From the NCBI GenBank assembly GCA_029858565.1, contig JAOUEV010000001.1, positions 171,420 to 220,677 on the forward strand: a stretch of DNA of 49,258 nt, in the 5' to 3' direction. The translations under genes and the position numbers were made by a program. The notes beneath the pieces are model-generated. The model ran no database searches, was not told the DNA's origin, and saw nothing but the letters and a program-made list of their open reading frames with translations. Every line of letters begins with the position of its first letter. Within the stretch, counting starts at the first letter, position 1. Origin of the DNA: Nitrospirota bacterium. GTDB lineage: Bacteria; Nitrospirota; UBA9217. Below, in pieces: positions 24,983 to 34,519 of this stretch.

Positions 24983-27126
24983 ATTCTTCGAAGATATTTC
25001 TCTTCCAGCAGCGCAAGCGTTCTATCGGCCGACTCCGGGATCGGCGTCCCTGGCCCGAACACAGCCTTGACCCCGGCCTTGTACAGGAAATCATAGTCCC
25101 TGGGAGGGATGACGCCGCCGGCGACAACGAGTATCTCTCCGCCGCCGATCCGTTTCAGCTCTTCGATCAGGGCGGGAATGAGCAGCTTGTGCCCGGCCGC
25201 AAGGGACGATGCGCCGACGACATGGACGTCGTTCTCGATGGCCATCTTCGCCGCTTCTTCAGGGCTCTGGAACATGGGGCTGATGTCCACATCGAAGCCG
25301 AGGTCGGCATAGGCGCTGGCTATTACTTTAAAACCCCGGTCATGGCCGTCCTGGCCCATCTTGGTGACCAGGATGCGCGGCCTGCGGCCCTGCTTTTCCA
25401 GGAACGCCGTTGTCCGCCGGCGCAGCGCTGTGACCGCATTATTGTCGCCGCTGTATCCCGACGCATAGGCGCCGGAGATGCAGCGGGTCGTGGCCACGAA
25501 GCGGCCGAACACCGATTCCATGGCATCGGAGATCTCGCCCAGCGTGGCCCGGGCCCGGACCGCGGGCAGTGCGGCCTCCAGCAGGTTGCCGCCATTCTTC
25601 GCCACGCTGGTCAGGTCTGCCAAGGCTTTTTCGACGGCCTTCTTGTCGCGGCTGGCCTTGATCTCTTTAAGGCGGCTGATCTGCTCGTCGCGAACGGTCG
25701 CCGGCACTTCCCGGACCTCGAAATCGATGGTCTCGTTGGCAAGCTTGTATTTGTTTACGCCCACGATCACGTCGAGGCCCTGATCGACCCGTGCCTGCTT
25801 CCGTGCCGCCGACTCCTCGATGCGCAGTTTCGGCATGCCGCTCTCGATGGCCTTGGCCATTCCGCCGAGCTTCTCGATCTCGTCGAATATTTTCTGGGCT
25901 TCACTGACGATGCTGCTGGTCAGTGATTCGAGATAGTACGAGCCGCCGAGGGGATCGATGACATGACAGATCTCCGACTCCTCCTGGATGATGAGCTGGG
26001 TGTTGCGGGCGATGCGGCTGGAGAGGTCCGTCGGCAGGCCGATGGCCTCGTCAAATGAGTTCGTATGGAGGGACTGGGTGCCGCCGAGCGCGGCGGTCAT
26101 GGCCTCGAGCGTGGTCCGGATGATGTTGTTGTAGGGGTCCTGCTCGGTGAGGCTCCACCCCGATGTCTGGCAGTGGGTGCGGAGCATGGAGGACTTGGGG
26201 TTCCTGGGATTGAACTGGCTCATGAGCCGGTGCCAGAGGAACCTTGCCGCACGGAGCATGGCAATGTCCATGAAGAAGTTCATGCCGATACCGAAGAAGA
26301 ACGAGAGCCGCGGAGCAAAGGTATCCACATCCATGCCGCTCCTGAGCGCCGCCCGTACGTACTCGACGCCGTCGGCAAGGGTGAAAGCCGTTTGCAGGAC
26401 GCTGTTGGCGCCTGCTTCCATCATGTGGTAGCCGCTGATGCTGATCGTGTTGTACTTGGGCATCTCCCTGGAGCAATAGGCGATGATGTCCGCGACAATG
26501 CGCATTGACGGGGCAGGCGGGTAGATGTAGGTGTTCCGGGTGAGATACTCCTTGAGGATGTCGTTCTGGATCGTGCCTTCGAGCTTGTCGCGGCTGACGC
26601 CCTGTTCCTCGGCGGCGATGATGTACATGGCGAGGATGGGAATGACCGCGCCGTTCATGGTCATCGATACGGACATTCGGTCGAGCGGGATTCCGTTGAA
26701 CAGGATCTTCATGTCCTCGACGGAATCGATTGCAACGCCGGCTTTGCCCACATCGCCCACGACGCGCGGATGGTCGGAATCATACCCCCGGTGGGTCGCA
26801 AGATCGAAGGCAACGGACAGGCCTTTCTGGCCGGAGGCCAGGGCTGTATGGAAAAAGGCGTTCGATTCCTTTGCTGTCGAGAAACCGGCATACTGGCGGA
26901 TGGTCCACGGCCGCCCCGTATACATGGTGGCCATGGGGCCCCGGACGTACGGAGCCAGGCCGGGGAGGGTGTTGACCGATTCCATGCCCTCCAGGTCCTC
27001 GGCAGTATAGAGCGGTTTGACGGTGATACCTTCCGGAGTTGTCCAGGAAAGCGTGTCCACCGACTTTCCCTTCATCTCCTTTTCGGCGGTCTCTTTCCAT
27101 TTTGGCAGATGCGGATGGTGTGCCAT
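24979..27126 (-). CDS. Methylmalonyl-CoA mutase (single-chain, with cobalamin-binding domain)
   Basis: 715 residues, the length of single-chain homodimeric or alpha-type mutases. The TIM-barrel domain (to about residue 560) contains [18 protein letters not shown] with the active-site tyrosine and the [12 protein letters not shown] segment. The C-terminal domain has the DxHxxG cobalamin motif GQDGHDRG with the cobalt-ligand histidine at about residue 595, followed by a Rossmann-like domain. It interconverts (R)-methylmalonyl-CoA and succinyl-CoA with adenosylcobalamin. Its gene precedes meaB with a 4-base overlap. No cobalamin riboswitch is visible upstream. Confidence 0.96.
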   Translation of the reverse strand: MAHHPHLPKWKETAEKEMKGKSVDTLSWTTPEGITVKPLYTAEDLEGMESVNTLPGLAPYVRGPMATMYTGRPWTIRQYAGFSTAKESNAFFHTALASGQKGLSVAFDLATHRGYDSDHPRVVGDVGKAGVAIDSVEDMKILFNGIPLDRMSVSMTMNGAVIPILAMYIIAAEEQGVSRDKLEGTIQNDILKEYLTRNTYIYPPAPSMRIVADIIAYCSREMPKYNTISISGYHMMEAGANSVLQTAFTLADGVEYVRAALRSGMDVDTFAPRLSFFFGIGMNFFMDIAMLRAARFLWHRLMSQFNPRNPKSSMLRTHCQTSGWSLTEQDPYNNIIRTTLEAMTAALGGTQSLHTNSFDEAIGLPTDLSSRIARNTQLIIQEESEICHVIDPLGGSYYLESLTSSIVSEAQKIFDEIEKLGGMAKAIESGMPKLRIEESAARKQARVDQGLDVIVGVNKYKLANETIDFEVREVPATVRDEQISRLKEIKASRDKKAVEKALADLTSVAKNGGNLLEAALPAVRARATLGEISDAMESVFGRFVATTRCISGAYASGYSGDNNAVTALRRRTTAFLEKQGRRPRILVTKMGQDGHDRGFKVIASAYADLGFDVDISPMFQSPEEAAKMAIENDVHVVGASSLAAGHKLLIPALIEELKRIGGGEILVVAGGVIPPRDYDFLYKAGVKAVFGPGTPIPESADRTLALLEEKYLRRI

Positions 27127-27162
27127 GGGTTACCCCTTGATAAAACGATAAAAAAACTTGTC

Positions 27163-27246
27163 TCTCACGAAGCCACGAAGTCACGAAGAAATGCCTTCGA
27201 GACAATATTCAGGTTTCCCTTTGTGGTCTTTGTGACTTCGTGTGAG
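27163..27246. repeat. Octamer tandem repeats in inverted arms (CACGAAG type) between mce and mcm
   Basis: Left arm: TCACGAAG, CCACGAAG, TCACGAAG (about 27165-27188). Right arm, about 28 bp further on: TTTGTGGTCTTTGTGACTTC then GTGTGAGG, the reverse complement of the same octamer type. A long hairpin can form upstream of the mcm ATG, in the mce-mcm gap. Confidence 0.8.
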
Positions 27247-27316
27247 GAACGAATTTTACGAATCTATCACTCCTTGGCCGAATGGTATTTCATGCCTGTA
27301 AACGCGAATAAGACTG

Positions 27317-27718
27317 TCAACGCTCGCAGAGCTCGACCAGGACCCCTCCGGTGAACTTGGGGTGCAGGAAGGCGATCTTGGCGCCGCCCGCACCGGTTCG
27401 GGGTTTTTCGTCGATGAGCTGAATGCCTTTTTCCTTGAGCTCTTTCAGGGCCTCTTCGATGTTCTCCACTCGGAAGGCGACATGCTGGAACCCGGGGCCC
27501 TTCTTTTCGATGAACTTTGCCACCGGCCCGTCGGGCGAGGTCGACTCGAGAAGCTCCACCTCGCTGTCGCCGACGGGAAAAAAGGCTGTGGTCACTTTCT
27601 GTGCTTCCACCGTTTCCGAGCCTTCGAACTTCAGGCCGAGCACGTCGGACCAGAAGGATTTTCCCTCGGTTATATTGTTGACAGCTATGCCGAGGTGGTC
27701 GATCTTGAGAATTTTCAT
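27317..27718 (-). CDS. mce: Methylmalonyl-CoA epimerase
   Basis: 133 residues, the usual size for this vicinal-oxygen-chelate enzyme, which converts the (S) product of propionyl-CoA carboxylase to the (R) form used by the mutase. Metal-ligand regions are recognisable: HLGIAV at residues 8-13, the glutamate in [17 protein letters not shown], and the C-terminal [16 protein letters not shown] precedes the ATG. It lies between sucD and mcm, in keeping with the pathway. Confidence 0.95.
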   Translation of the reverse strand: MKILKIDHLGIAVNNITEGKSFWSDVLGLKFEGSETVEAQKVTTAFFPVGDSEVELLESTSPDGPVAKFIEKKGPGFQHVAFRVENIEEALKELKEKGIQLIDEKPRTGAGGAKIAFLHPKFTGGVLVELCER

Positions 27719-27736
27719 TGCGTGCCTCCCGTGAGA

Positions 27737-28606
27737 TCAAAAAACTTTGGCGCAGAGATCGCCGAACGTGCCGAGGTCCTCGCAGACATGGATGCCAGCT
27801 TCCTTCATGACCGCGATCTTTGACTGTGCCGTGCCGCTGTTCCCGCTGACGATCGCCCCTGCATGTCCCATGCGTCTGCCCGGGGGAGCGCTTAATCCTG
27901 CGACGAAACCGACCACGGGCTTGGTCACATTTGCCTTGATAAAGGCGGCAGCCTCTTCCTCTGCGGTACCGCCGATCTCGCCTACCATGACGATGCCCTT
28001 GGTCTCCTTGTCCTCCTGGAAGGCCTTGAGACAGTCGATGAAGTTCGTGCCGTTCACGGGATCGCCGCCGATGCCGACGCAGGTTGTCTGGCCAATGCCC
28101 TTCGAGGTCAGCTGATGCACCACCTCGTAGGTGAGGGTGCCGGAGCGTGACACAACGCCAATGGGGCCGCCGGGCTTATGGATGAAGCCGGGCATGATGC
28201 CGATCTTGCACCGGCCCGGCGTGATGATGCCCGGGCAGTTCGGTCCGATGAGCCGGGTCTTTTTCCCGGACAGAAGGTTCTTGATGCGCAGCATGTCGAG
28301 CACCGGAATGCCTTCGGTGATCGCGACAACGAGATCGATCTCCGCGTCGATCGCTTCCTTGATCGCTTGCGCGGCAAAGGCCGGAGGCACGAAGATCATG
28401 CTGCAGTTCGCTCCGGTTGCCTGCACAGCTTCCCGGACCGTATTGAATACCGGCACGGCGTCCATCATCTGCCCGCCCTTGCCGGGGGTCACGCCGGCCA
28501 CGACCTGGGTGCCGTATTCGATGCACTGCCGTGTATGGAACTGGCCTTCCTTGCCGGTGATGCCCTGGACAAGCAGTTTTGTCTCATTATTTACGAAAAT
28601 GGACAT
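27737..28606 (-). CDS. sucD: Succinate--CoA ligase subunit alpha
   Basis: 289 residues from the ATG at 28606 ([20 protein letters not shown]), which is the usual SucD start; the upstream frame has no support. The CoA-binding Rossmann domain is N-terminal. The NCPGIITPG and [11 protein letters not shown] segments and the phosphohistidine region ([15 protein letters not shown]) identify the family. With SucC it makes succinyl-CoA from succinate with ATP or GTP, or runs in reverse to conserve energy. A long octamer hairpin separates it from sucC. Confidence 0.96.
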   Translation of the reverse strand: MSIFVNNETKLLVQGITGKEGQFHTRQCIEYGTQVVAGVTPGKGGQMMDAVPVFNTVREAVQATGANCSMIFVPPAFAAQAIKEAIDAEIDLVVAITEGIPVLDMLRIKNLLSGKKTRLIGPNCPGIITPGRCKIGIMPGFIHKPGGPIGVVSRSGTLTYEVVHQLTSKGIGQTTCVGIGGDPVNGTNFIDCLKAFQEDKETKGIVMVGEIGGTAEEEAAAFIKANVTKPVVGFVAGLSAPPGRRMGHAGAIVSGNSGTAQSKIAVMKEAGIHVCEDLGTFGDLCAKVF

Positions 28607-28660
28607 GGTCTTCACTCTCACTAAAACCTGGATAAACCGGAGGCATATGATCAAAGGCGT

Positions 28661-28747
28661 CTCGCGCAAAGACGCCAAGACGCAAAGGAAAGCTAAGACG
28701 GAGCCTGTTGTTTGTCTTTCTTGGCGCCTTTGCGGCTTTGCGCGAAA
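28661..28747. repeat. Octamer tandem repeats in inverted arms (CGCAAAG type) between sucC and sucD
   Basis: Left arm: CTCGCGCAAAGACGCCAAGA then CGCAAAGG. Right arm: TTGGCGCCTTTGCGGCTTTG then CGCGA, its near reverse complement. Units repeat every 8 bp. The same sequence type recurs at 42222-42393. Confidence 0.82.
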
Positions 28748-28798
28748 ATGTTCTTGCCGTTTGAAGTGGATTTTGATCCCTTGGTAACTATCATATAT

Positions 28799-29962
28799 TC
28801 ACGCCCTGGCGATGGCCGCGATCTTTCCGGCGGCATCATGCAGGCTTTCGGCAGTGATCAGGTTCAGCCCCGAGGCGGCCAGGATCTCCCTGCCTTTGTC
28901 CACGTTCGTTCCCATCATCCTGATCACCACAGGAACTTTAATGCCCGTCTTCCGGGCGGCCTTGACAACTCCCTCGGCCAGCACGTCGCACCGGAGGATC
29001 CCGCCGAAGATGTTGATCAGGATGCCCTTGACATTGGGGTCGCTCAGGATGATGCGAAAGCCGTTCTCGACCATCTCCTCGTTCGCACCGCCGCCAACGT
29101 CGAGGAAGTTCGCAGGCTCGGCGCCGGCGGCCTTGATGAGGTCCATGGTGGCCATGGCAAGGCCCGCGCCGTTCACCATGTTCCCGATGGTGCCGTGGAG
29201 GTTGATGTAGTTGAGGTTGTACTTCGAGGCTTCCACTTCCTTGGGATCCTCTTCATCGAGGTCCCGGTACTTCAGGAGATCCTTCTGCCGGAACAGGGCA
29301 TTGTCGTCGATCTCCATCTTCGCGTCCAGCGCGATCAGGGTCTCCCGGTTGGTGATCACGAGCGGATTGATCTCAAGCAACGAGCAGTCGGTCTTGATGA
29401 AAAGGCCGTACAGGTTCTCGACCAGCGTGGTGAACGCTACGGCAAGGGGACCGGCAAGGTCGAGACGCGCGGCGATCTCCCGGGATTGGCCAGGCTCGAT
29501 CCCGGTAAGCGGATTGATCATGAGCTTGATTATCTTTTCGGGGTGCTGGGCAGCGACCTCTTCGATGTTCATGCCCCCGGCCCGGCTGGCAATGATCATG
29601 ATCTTCGCAGTGGAACGGTCGGGCAGGATGGAGAAATAGAGCTCATGGGCGATATCAAGGCCTTGCTCGACCAGGAGCTTTCCGACCTTTTTCCCCTGAG
29701 GTCCTGTCTGGGGGGTTACGAGCGGTTTGCCCAGAATGGCTGCCGCAGTGCTTCGGACCTCATCGATTGTCTTTGTGAGCTTGACGCCGCCGCCTTTGCC
29801 GCGGCCGCCGGCATGGATCTGCGCCTTGACCACCACGGGGAATCCGCCGAGCTTTGCCGCCGCTGCGCAGGCTTCGTCGGGGGTCGCAGCGATGTATCCT
29901 TCGGGCACAGGAATATGATGGTTCCGGAAAACTTCTTTGGCCTGATATTCGTGGATCTTCAT
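28799..29962 (-). CDS. sucC: Succinate--CoA ligase subunit beta
   Basis: 387 residues, standard SucC length. An ATP-grasp domain (KIHEYQAKEVFRNHHIPVPE; VVVKAQIHAGGRGKGGGVKL) is followed by the ligase domain with DVGGGANEEMVENGFRIIL and NIFGGILRCDVLAEGV. It supplies the nucleotide-binding subunit for SucD. It lies 21 bp after fabD on the same strand, so it is in the same transcript as a fatty-acid synthesis gene. Confidence 0.96.
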   Translation of the reverse strand: MKIHEYQAKEVFRNHHIPVPEGYIAATPDEACAAAAKLGGFPVVVKAQIHAGGRGKGGGVKLTKTIDEVRSTAAAILGKPLVTPQTGPQGKKVGKLLVEQGLDIAHELYFSILPDRSTAKIMIIASRAGGMNIEEVAAQHPEKIIKLMINPLTGIEPGQSREIAARLDLAGPLAVAFTTLVENLYGLFIKTDCSLLEINPLVITNRETLIALDAKMEIDDNALFRQKDLLKYRDLDEEDPKEVEASKYNLNYINLHGTIGNMVNGAGLAMATMDLIKAAGAEPANFLDVGGGANEEMVENGFRIILSDPNVKGILINIFGGILRCDVLAEGVVKAARKTGIKVPVVIRMMGTNVDKGREILAASGLNLITAESLHDAAGKIAAIARA

Positions 29963-29983
29963 GGGACCGCTTTCTTGATGTCG

Positions 29984-30826
29984 CTATTCGATCTGGCGTG
30001 CAAGGCCGGCAAGAACGGTCCCCGGGCCGACCTCGATGAACGTGTCAGCGCCTTGACCACGCAGGCTTTTGACCGTCTCGACCCACCGCACACTGCTGGT
30101 GATCTGTTTGACGAGGTTCGATGCGACAGCATCATCCGTGTACGGCTGAGCGCTGCAGTTGGCGATGCAGGGGATCTTCAGTTTGTTGAAGCTGAATCCC
30201 TTCAGGAATGTCTGGAACTCGTCCGCAGCCGGCTTCATATAGCGGCTGTGAAAAGCGCCGCTGACTGGGAGAATGACCGCGCGCCGGGCCCCTTTGTCCT
30301 TGAGCCGGGGAGCAAATGCTTCGATGTCAGCCTTGGGACCGGAAATTACCGTCTGGCCCGGGGAATTGAAATTGGCGACATCAATACTTCCGGCCCCCAA
30401 CTCGGCCAGGGCCGACGCAACGGCATCGCCCGTCATGCCCAGGATAGCTGCCATGCCGCCGCCGGTGGCCGCGTTCATCAGTGCGCCGCGCTTCTGGACC
30501 AGCTTGAGGCCGACGCCAAAATCGAATGCACCCGCGGCATACAACGCGGCATATTCGCCCAGGCTGTGGCCGATCACGAAATCCGGCCTGATCTTCTCAT
30601 CCTCGACCTTCGCCAGATAGCTGAGGCTATCGACGACATACAGCGCGGGCTGGGTGTAATCGGTACGCTTGAGCCTGTCGTCAGGATCGGTGAGGCAGAG
30701 TTCCTTGATCGAATAGCCGAGGATCGCGTCTGCTTCAGCGACCAGGTCGGGATATCGATCGAAGAGCCCTGATCCCATCCCCACGGATTGGGAGCCCTGC
30801 CCGGGGAACATAAACACTAGTGCCAT
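29984..30826 (-). CDS. fabD: Malonyl-CoA:ACP transacylase, polyketide-acyltransferase-like
   Basis: 280 residues. It transfers malonyl groups from CoA to acyl carrier protein. The start is FMFPGQGSQSVGMG, the catalytic serine is S88 in VIGHSLGEYAAL, and the catalytic histidine is in SGAFHSRYM. Segments such as VANFNSPGQTVISG and GARRAVILPVSGAFHS look more like discrete acyltransferases of polyketide systems than like housekeeping FabD; this is a judgement from memory. GGAGGTAG precedes the ATG. A hairpin repeat lies between it and the CoA synthetase gene upstream. Confidence 0.92.
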   Translation of the reverse strand: MALVFMFPGQGSQSVGMGSGLFDRYPDLVAEADAILGYSIKELCLTDPDDRLKRTDYTQPALYVVDSLSYLAKVEDEKIRPDFVIGHSLGEYAALYAAGAFDFGVGLKLVQKRGALMNAATGGGMAAILGMTGDAVASALAELGAGSIDVANFNSPGQTVISGPKADIEAFAPRLKDKGARRAVILPVSGAFHSRYMKPAADEFQTFLKGFSFNKLKIPCIANCSAQPYTDDAVASNLVKQITSSVRWVETVKSLRGQGADTFIEVGPGTVLAGLARQIE

Positions 30827-30888
30827 GAACTACCTCCGGATGTTATTGAATGAGCCGCATTACATGATGAAGTCGAAAAAACGATTTT

Positions 30889-30966
30889 CACCACGGAGAC
30901 ACCGAGGATACTGAGACAAATCGATAGATCTCAAATCGCTTTTCTCCGTGTCTCCGTGCCTCAGCG
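30889..30966. repeat. Octamer tandem repeats in inverted arms (CACGGAGA type) between the CoA ligase gene and fabD
   Basis: Left arm: CACCACGGAGACACCGAGGA. Right arm about 30 bp on: TCTCCGTGTCTCCGTGCCTC, its reverse complement type. It is the same architecture as the elements at 27163, 28661 and 42222. Confidence 0.8.
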
Positions 30967-31008
30967 GTAGACCTAGCATTCTTACGAATCCATGAGTAAC
31001 CGTTCCTC

Positions 31009-32904
31009 CTACTTCTTCCCGTACCCGATGCCCTTGATGGCCTCCTCGATCTCCGGGAGGATCGCCGGGTCGTCGATGGTCGAGGGCATGGTGTAGGACT
31101 CGCCGTCGGCGATCTTGCGCATGGTCCCGCGCAGAATCTTGCCGGACCGGGTCTTGGGCAGCCGCTTCACCACCGCCGTCTCCTTGTAGCAGGCGATGGG
31201 GCCGATCTGGTCGCGGATGAGCAGCGAGAGTTCTTTCTGGATCTCGGCAGCAGAGCGGTTCGCGCCGGACTTCAGCACGCAAAGACCGACCGGGACCTGG
31301 CCCTTGAGACCGTCGTGCACGCCGATGACCGCGCATTCGGCCACGTCCTTGTGCGTGGCAACGACCTCCTCCATCTCGCCCGTGGAAAGCCGGTGGCCTG
31401 CCACATTGATCACGTCGTCCACGCGGCCCATGATGTAGACATACCCGTCCTTGTCGACGTGGCCGCCGTCGGCGGTGAAGTAGTAGCCCGGGAAGGGGTT
31501 GATGTAGGATTCCTGGAATCTCTGGTCAGCGTTCCAGAGCGTTGGAAGCGTGCCGGGAGGCAGGGGGAGTTTTACGGTCACAAGCCCCTCGGTCTCCGCC
31601 GGGACCTCCTTGCCGTTCGTGTCGAGGATCCGCACGTCGAAGCCCGGCACGGGCTTGGTGGACGAGCCCGGCTTCACGGGGAACTGCTCTATGCCCATGG
31701 AGTTGGCGGTGATGGGCCAGCCGGTCTCGGTCTGCCACCAGTGGTCGATAACCGGCTTCTTCAAAAGGTTGCTTGCCCAGTGATAGGTGTCCGGATCCAG
31801 CCGTTCGCCGGCCAGGAAGAGGGCGCTGAACTTCGAAAGGTCGTACTTCTTCACGAACTCGCCGTTGGGATCCTCTTTCTTGATGGCCCGGAAGGCCGTC
31901 GGCGCGGTGAACAGCACCTTCACGTTGTGCTGGGATATGACGCGCCAGAAGGCGCCGGCGTCGGGCGTACCGATGGGCTTGCCCTCGTACACGATGGTGG
32001 TGCAGCCTGTCAGGAGCGGCGCGTAGACGATGTAGGAGTGGCCGACCACCCAGCCCACGTCCGAGGCTGCCCAGAAAACCTCGCCTGGCTTTACGTTGTA
32101 GATGTTCTCGACGCTCCAGCGCAGAGCCACGGCGTGTCCGCCGTTGTCCCGCACGATGCCCTTGGGCTTGCCCGTGGTGCCGGAGGTGTAGAGGATATAG
32201 AGGGGATCGGTTGCCTTGACCGGCACGCACTCGGCGGGCTTCGCCGTGGCCACAGCTTCGTTCCAGTCCACGTCTCGTCCCGGAGTGAGCGCGGCCTTCA
32301 CGAGATCGCGCTGGAATATGACGCATTTCTCGGGCTTGTGGTGCGACTCCGCGATGGCACGGTCTATCAGGGGCTTGTATTCGAGGACCTTGGCGCCTTC
32401 CTTGGCGCCCGAGGCGGTGACGATGACCTTGGGCTTCGCGTCGTCGATGCGGATTGCAAGCTCGTGGGGCGCGAAGCCTCCGAACACCACTGAGTGGGTT
32501 GCGCCGAGGCGGGCGCAGGCCAGCATGGCGATGACGGCCTGCGGGATCATGGGCATGTAGATGATGACCGTCGTGCCCTTCTCCACGCCGAGGCCGCGGA
32601 GGGCTCCGGCGAAGAGGGCAACCTCGTCGCGAAGCTCCCGGTAAGTGTATTTCCTGATGGTGTTCGTGACCGGGCTGTCGTAAATGAGCGCCGTCTGGTC
32701 GGCCCGGCCGCTGTCCACGTGGCGGTCAAGAGCATTGTGGCAGGTGTTCAGCTCTGCGCCGGAGAACCAGCGGTAGAAAGGTTTGTTCGAATCGTCAAGG
32801 ACCTTGTTCCACTTCCTCGACCACGTTATCGTTTCCGCCGCGTCGCCCCAGAACCCCTCCGGGTCCTTGATGCTCCTCTGAAATAGATCGTTGTATTTCC
32901 CCAT
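31009..32904 (-). CDS. prpE: Propionate/acetate--CoA ligase (PrpE-like, AMP-forming)
   Basis: 631 residues. An acyl-adenylating enzyme with the AMP-binding signature (YTSGTTGKPKGIVRD), a TETGWPI segment (WWQTETGWPI), and the catalytic lysine in KTRSGKILRGTM near residue 590. Total length and the N-terminus (PFYRWFSGAELNTCHNALDR) resemble PrpE, about 628 residues, more than AcsA, about 650; acetate as main substrate cannot be excluded. Making propionyl-CoA would feed PccAB encoded downstream. It has AGAGGAGGG before the ATG and its own promoter at 33049-33078. Confidence 0.85.
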   Translation of the reverse strand: MGKYNDLFQRSIKDPEGFWGDAAETITWSRKWNKVLDDSNKPFYRWFSGAELNTCHNALDRHVDSGRADQTALIYDSPVTNTIRKYTYRELRDEVALFAGALRGLGVEKGTTVIIYMPMIPQAVIAMLACARLGATHSVVFGGFAPHELAIRIDDAKPKVIVTASGAKEGAKVLEYKPLIDRAIAESHHKPEKCVIFQRDLVKAALTPGRDVDWNEAVATAKPAECVPVKATDPLYILYTSGTTGKPKGIVRDNGGHAVALRWSVENIYNVKPGEVFWAASDVGWVVGHSYIVYAPLLTGCTTIVYEGKPIGTPDAGAFWRVISQHNVKVLFTAPTAFRAIKKEDPNGEFVKKYDLSKFSALFLAGERLDPDTYHWASNLLKKPVIDHWWQTETGWPITANSMGIEQFPVKPGSSTKPVPGFDVRILDTNGKEVPAETEGLVTVKLPLPPGTLPTLWNADQRFQESYINPFPGYYFTADGGHVDKDGYVYIMGRVDDVINVAGHRLSTGEMEEVVATHKDVAECAVIGVHDGLKGQVPVGLCVLKSGANRSAAEIQKELSLLIRDQIGPIACYKETAVVKRLPKTRSGKILRGTMRKIADGESYTMPSTIDDPAILPEIEEAIKGIGYGKK

Positions 32905-33048
32905 GAAACCCTCCTCTGAAGACAGGGTATTGAATACCTTTTCAGCATCCTCCGTACGGAGCGAAGGCCCTGCCTCCAGGAAAACGGATCAACGGCAGCG
33001 ATGCAGCGCTACCGTCAAGCGCGCGGCGGACCACTGATGATACGCTGA

Positions 33049-33078
33049 ACTATAATAGCCTTTAAGCGTTTCTGTCAA
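33049..33078 (-). promoter_or_regulatory. σ70-type promoter of the CoA ligase transcript
   Basis: Minus strand: TTGACA (33078-33073), 18-bp spacer, TATAGT (33054-33049). It predicts a leader of about 140 bases before the prpE-like gene. It restarts transcription within the long minus-strand cluster. The rest of the 405-bp gap (32905-33309) holds the two hairpins listed next and no gene. Confidence 0.65.
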
Positions 33079-33198
33079 GCGGAATAAAGGCGTCTCAAGC
33101 TGGGATTTTGCTTTGTCTGAAACAGAAATGAGGTGATCGAAGATATCTCGTCGTGAGGAGGGTAGGCAGGGAAAGCGGGTTTCTTTCCTTTGCTCCGA

Positions 33199-33220
33199 GA
33201 GGCATTACCGGAAATGCCTC
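33199..33220. repeat. 8-bp hairpin between etfA and prpE
   Basis: GAGGCATT (33199-33206) and AATGCCTC (33213-33220) around a 6-base loop. It is a candidate end for the etfA transcript, but no T-run follows on the minus strand. Confidence 0.45.
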
Positions 33221-33241
33221 TGGTGCGGTTCCTGCAAGTTT

Positions 33242-33297
33242 CGTCAGGCGTCAGGCGCGGGAAACGAGTCTGTTGCCGTACGCTCCTACGCCTGACG
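33242..33297. repeat. Heptamer repeat with inverted arms after etfA
   Basis: CGTCAGGCG (33242-33250) with a second GCGTCAGG unit, and CGCCTGACG at 33289-33297. The heptamer GCGTCAG is repeated in tandem on the left arm. It lies directly behind the etfA stop. Confidence 0.65.
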
Positions 33298-33309
33298 TTT
33301 GTCGGGTCT

Positions 33310-34500
33310 TCAACCTCGAACTTCCCTGAACTTCTTGATCATCTCCGTCAGGACCTCGGTGACATCGCCCACGATGCCGTATGTCGCAACGTTGAAGATC
33401 GGCGCGTCGGGGTCCTTGTTGATGGCCACGATCGTTTCCGACGACTGCATGCCGGCAACGTGCTGGATCGCGCCAGAGATGCCGCAGGCGATGTACAGCT
33501 TGGGGCAGACCGTCTTGCCGGTCTGCCCCACCTGGTGGGAGTAGGGGATCCACCCCTCGTCAACGGCCCCGCGGGTTGCGGCGACCGCGCCGCCCAGGAC
33601 CTTGGCGAGTTCTTCAAGCAAGAGGAAGTTCTTCCGGCTTCCCAGCCCCCGTCCGCCTGCCACGATGATGTCCGCCTCGCAGATGTTCACGGTCTCGGTC
33701 AGCTCATCGACGGTCTTGAGCACCTTCGTGCGGACCGGACCGGAAGGCGTGTATTTCACGTCGATGATCTCGCCCTTGCGGGAGTCGTCCCGCTGCGCAG
33801 GCTTCATGACCTTGTGGCGCACCGTGGCCATCTGGGGCCGGTGATTGGGCGTCACGATCGTGGCCATGATGTTGCCGCCGAAGGCCGGACGGGTCTGGTG
33901 CAGATGGCCGGTGGCGTCATCGATATCAAGCATGGTGCAGTCCGCAGTGAGGCCCGCGTAGAGGGTCGACGCAACCTTGGGGAAGAAGGAGCGGCCGATG
34001 GCAGTCGCGCCAGCAAGGATGATCTCGGGTTTGTGCTGCTGTGCAAGCGCAGTCAGGACCGCTGCGTAGGAATCGTCATTAAAATGTTCCAGCGCCGGGT
34101 CATTGCAGACGTACACGGCGTCCGCGCCATGGGCGATAAGCTCCTGTGCCTTGCTGCTGATCCCGGACCCGACGAGCACGGCCGAGAGCTTTGCCTTTTT
34201 CTTGTCTGCAAGCTTCCTGCCTTCGCCCAGAAGCTCGATGGACACGCTCGCGATACTGCCTTTATGCTGTTCAGCAAACACCCATACGCCCTTGTAGGCT
34301 GACAGGTCCTTTGCCGGACCGGTCGCTTCGATGGTCTTCTCAATGGCCTGGAACTGGCATGCCTCGACGCAGGCGCCGCACATGGTGCAGGCATCGGTGA
34401 TGACGGCCTTGCCGTCCTTCATCTCGATAGCGCCGAAGGGGCAGGCGGAAACACAGGTTTCGCAGCCGGTGCAGATATCCGGTTTGACTTTCACGCTCAC
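33310..34500 (-). CDS. etfA: Electron transfer flavoprotein alpha subunit with N-terminal 2[4Fe-4S] ferredoxin domain
   Basis: 396 residues. The first 60 form a two-cluster ferredoxin domain with C10, C13, C16, C20 and C38, C41, C44, C48 ([12 protein letters not shown] and [12 protein letters not shown]). The rest is a normal EtfA with the FAD-binding C-terminus ([20 protein letters not shown], then [13 protein letters not shown]). Ferredoxin-fused EtfA is known from anaerobes, for example with electron-bifurcating or caffeyl-CoA-type systems, and suggests wiring to low-potential carriers or a membrane oxidoreductase. The start is a GTG preceded by AAGGAG. It follows etfB by 19 bp. Confidence 0.93.
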   Translation of the reverse strand: MSVKVKPDICTGCETCVSACPFGAIEMKDGKAVITDACTMCGACVEACQFQAIEKTIEATGPAKDLSAYKGVWVFAEQHKGSIASVSIELLGEGRKLADKKKAKLSAVLVGSGISSKAQELIAHGADAVYVCNDPALEHFNDDSYAAVLTALAQQHKPEIILAGATAIGRSFFPKVASTLYAGLTADCTMLDIDDATGHLHQTRPAFGGNIMATIVTPNHRPQMATVRHKVMKPAQRDDSRKGEIIDVKYTPSGPVRTKVLKTVDELTETVNICEADIIVAGGRGLGSRKNFLLLEELAKVLGGAVAATRGAVDEGWIPYSHQVGQTGKTVCPKLYIACGISGAIQHVAGMQSSETIVAINKDPDAPIFNVATYGIVGDVTEVLTEMIKKFREVRG

Positions 34501-34519
34501 GACGAACTCCTTGAAATTT

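Noticed and set aside
26900-27316. Adenosylcobalamin riboswitch before mcm
   Set aside because: No B12-box-like sequence is seen; the gap holds only the octamer hairpin.
27163-28747. CRISPR-like reading of the spaced short repeats
   Set aside because: Units are 8 bp, tandem without spacers and in inverted arms; no cas gene is present.
28712-30772. Very long plus-strand open frame (686 codons) opposite sucC and fabD
   Set aside because: It is a high-GC antisense shadow of two clear enzymes and shows no protein family features.
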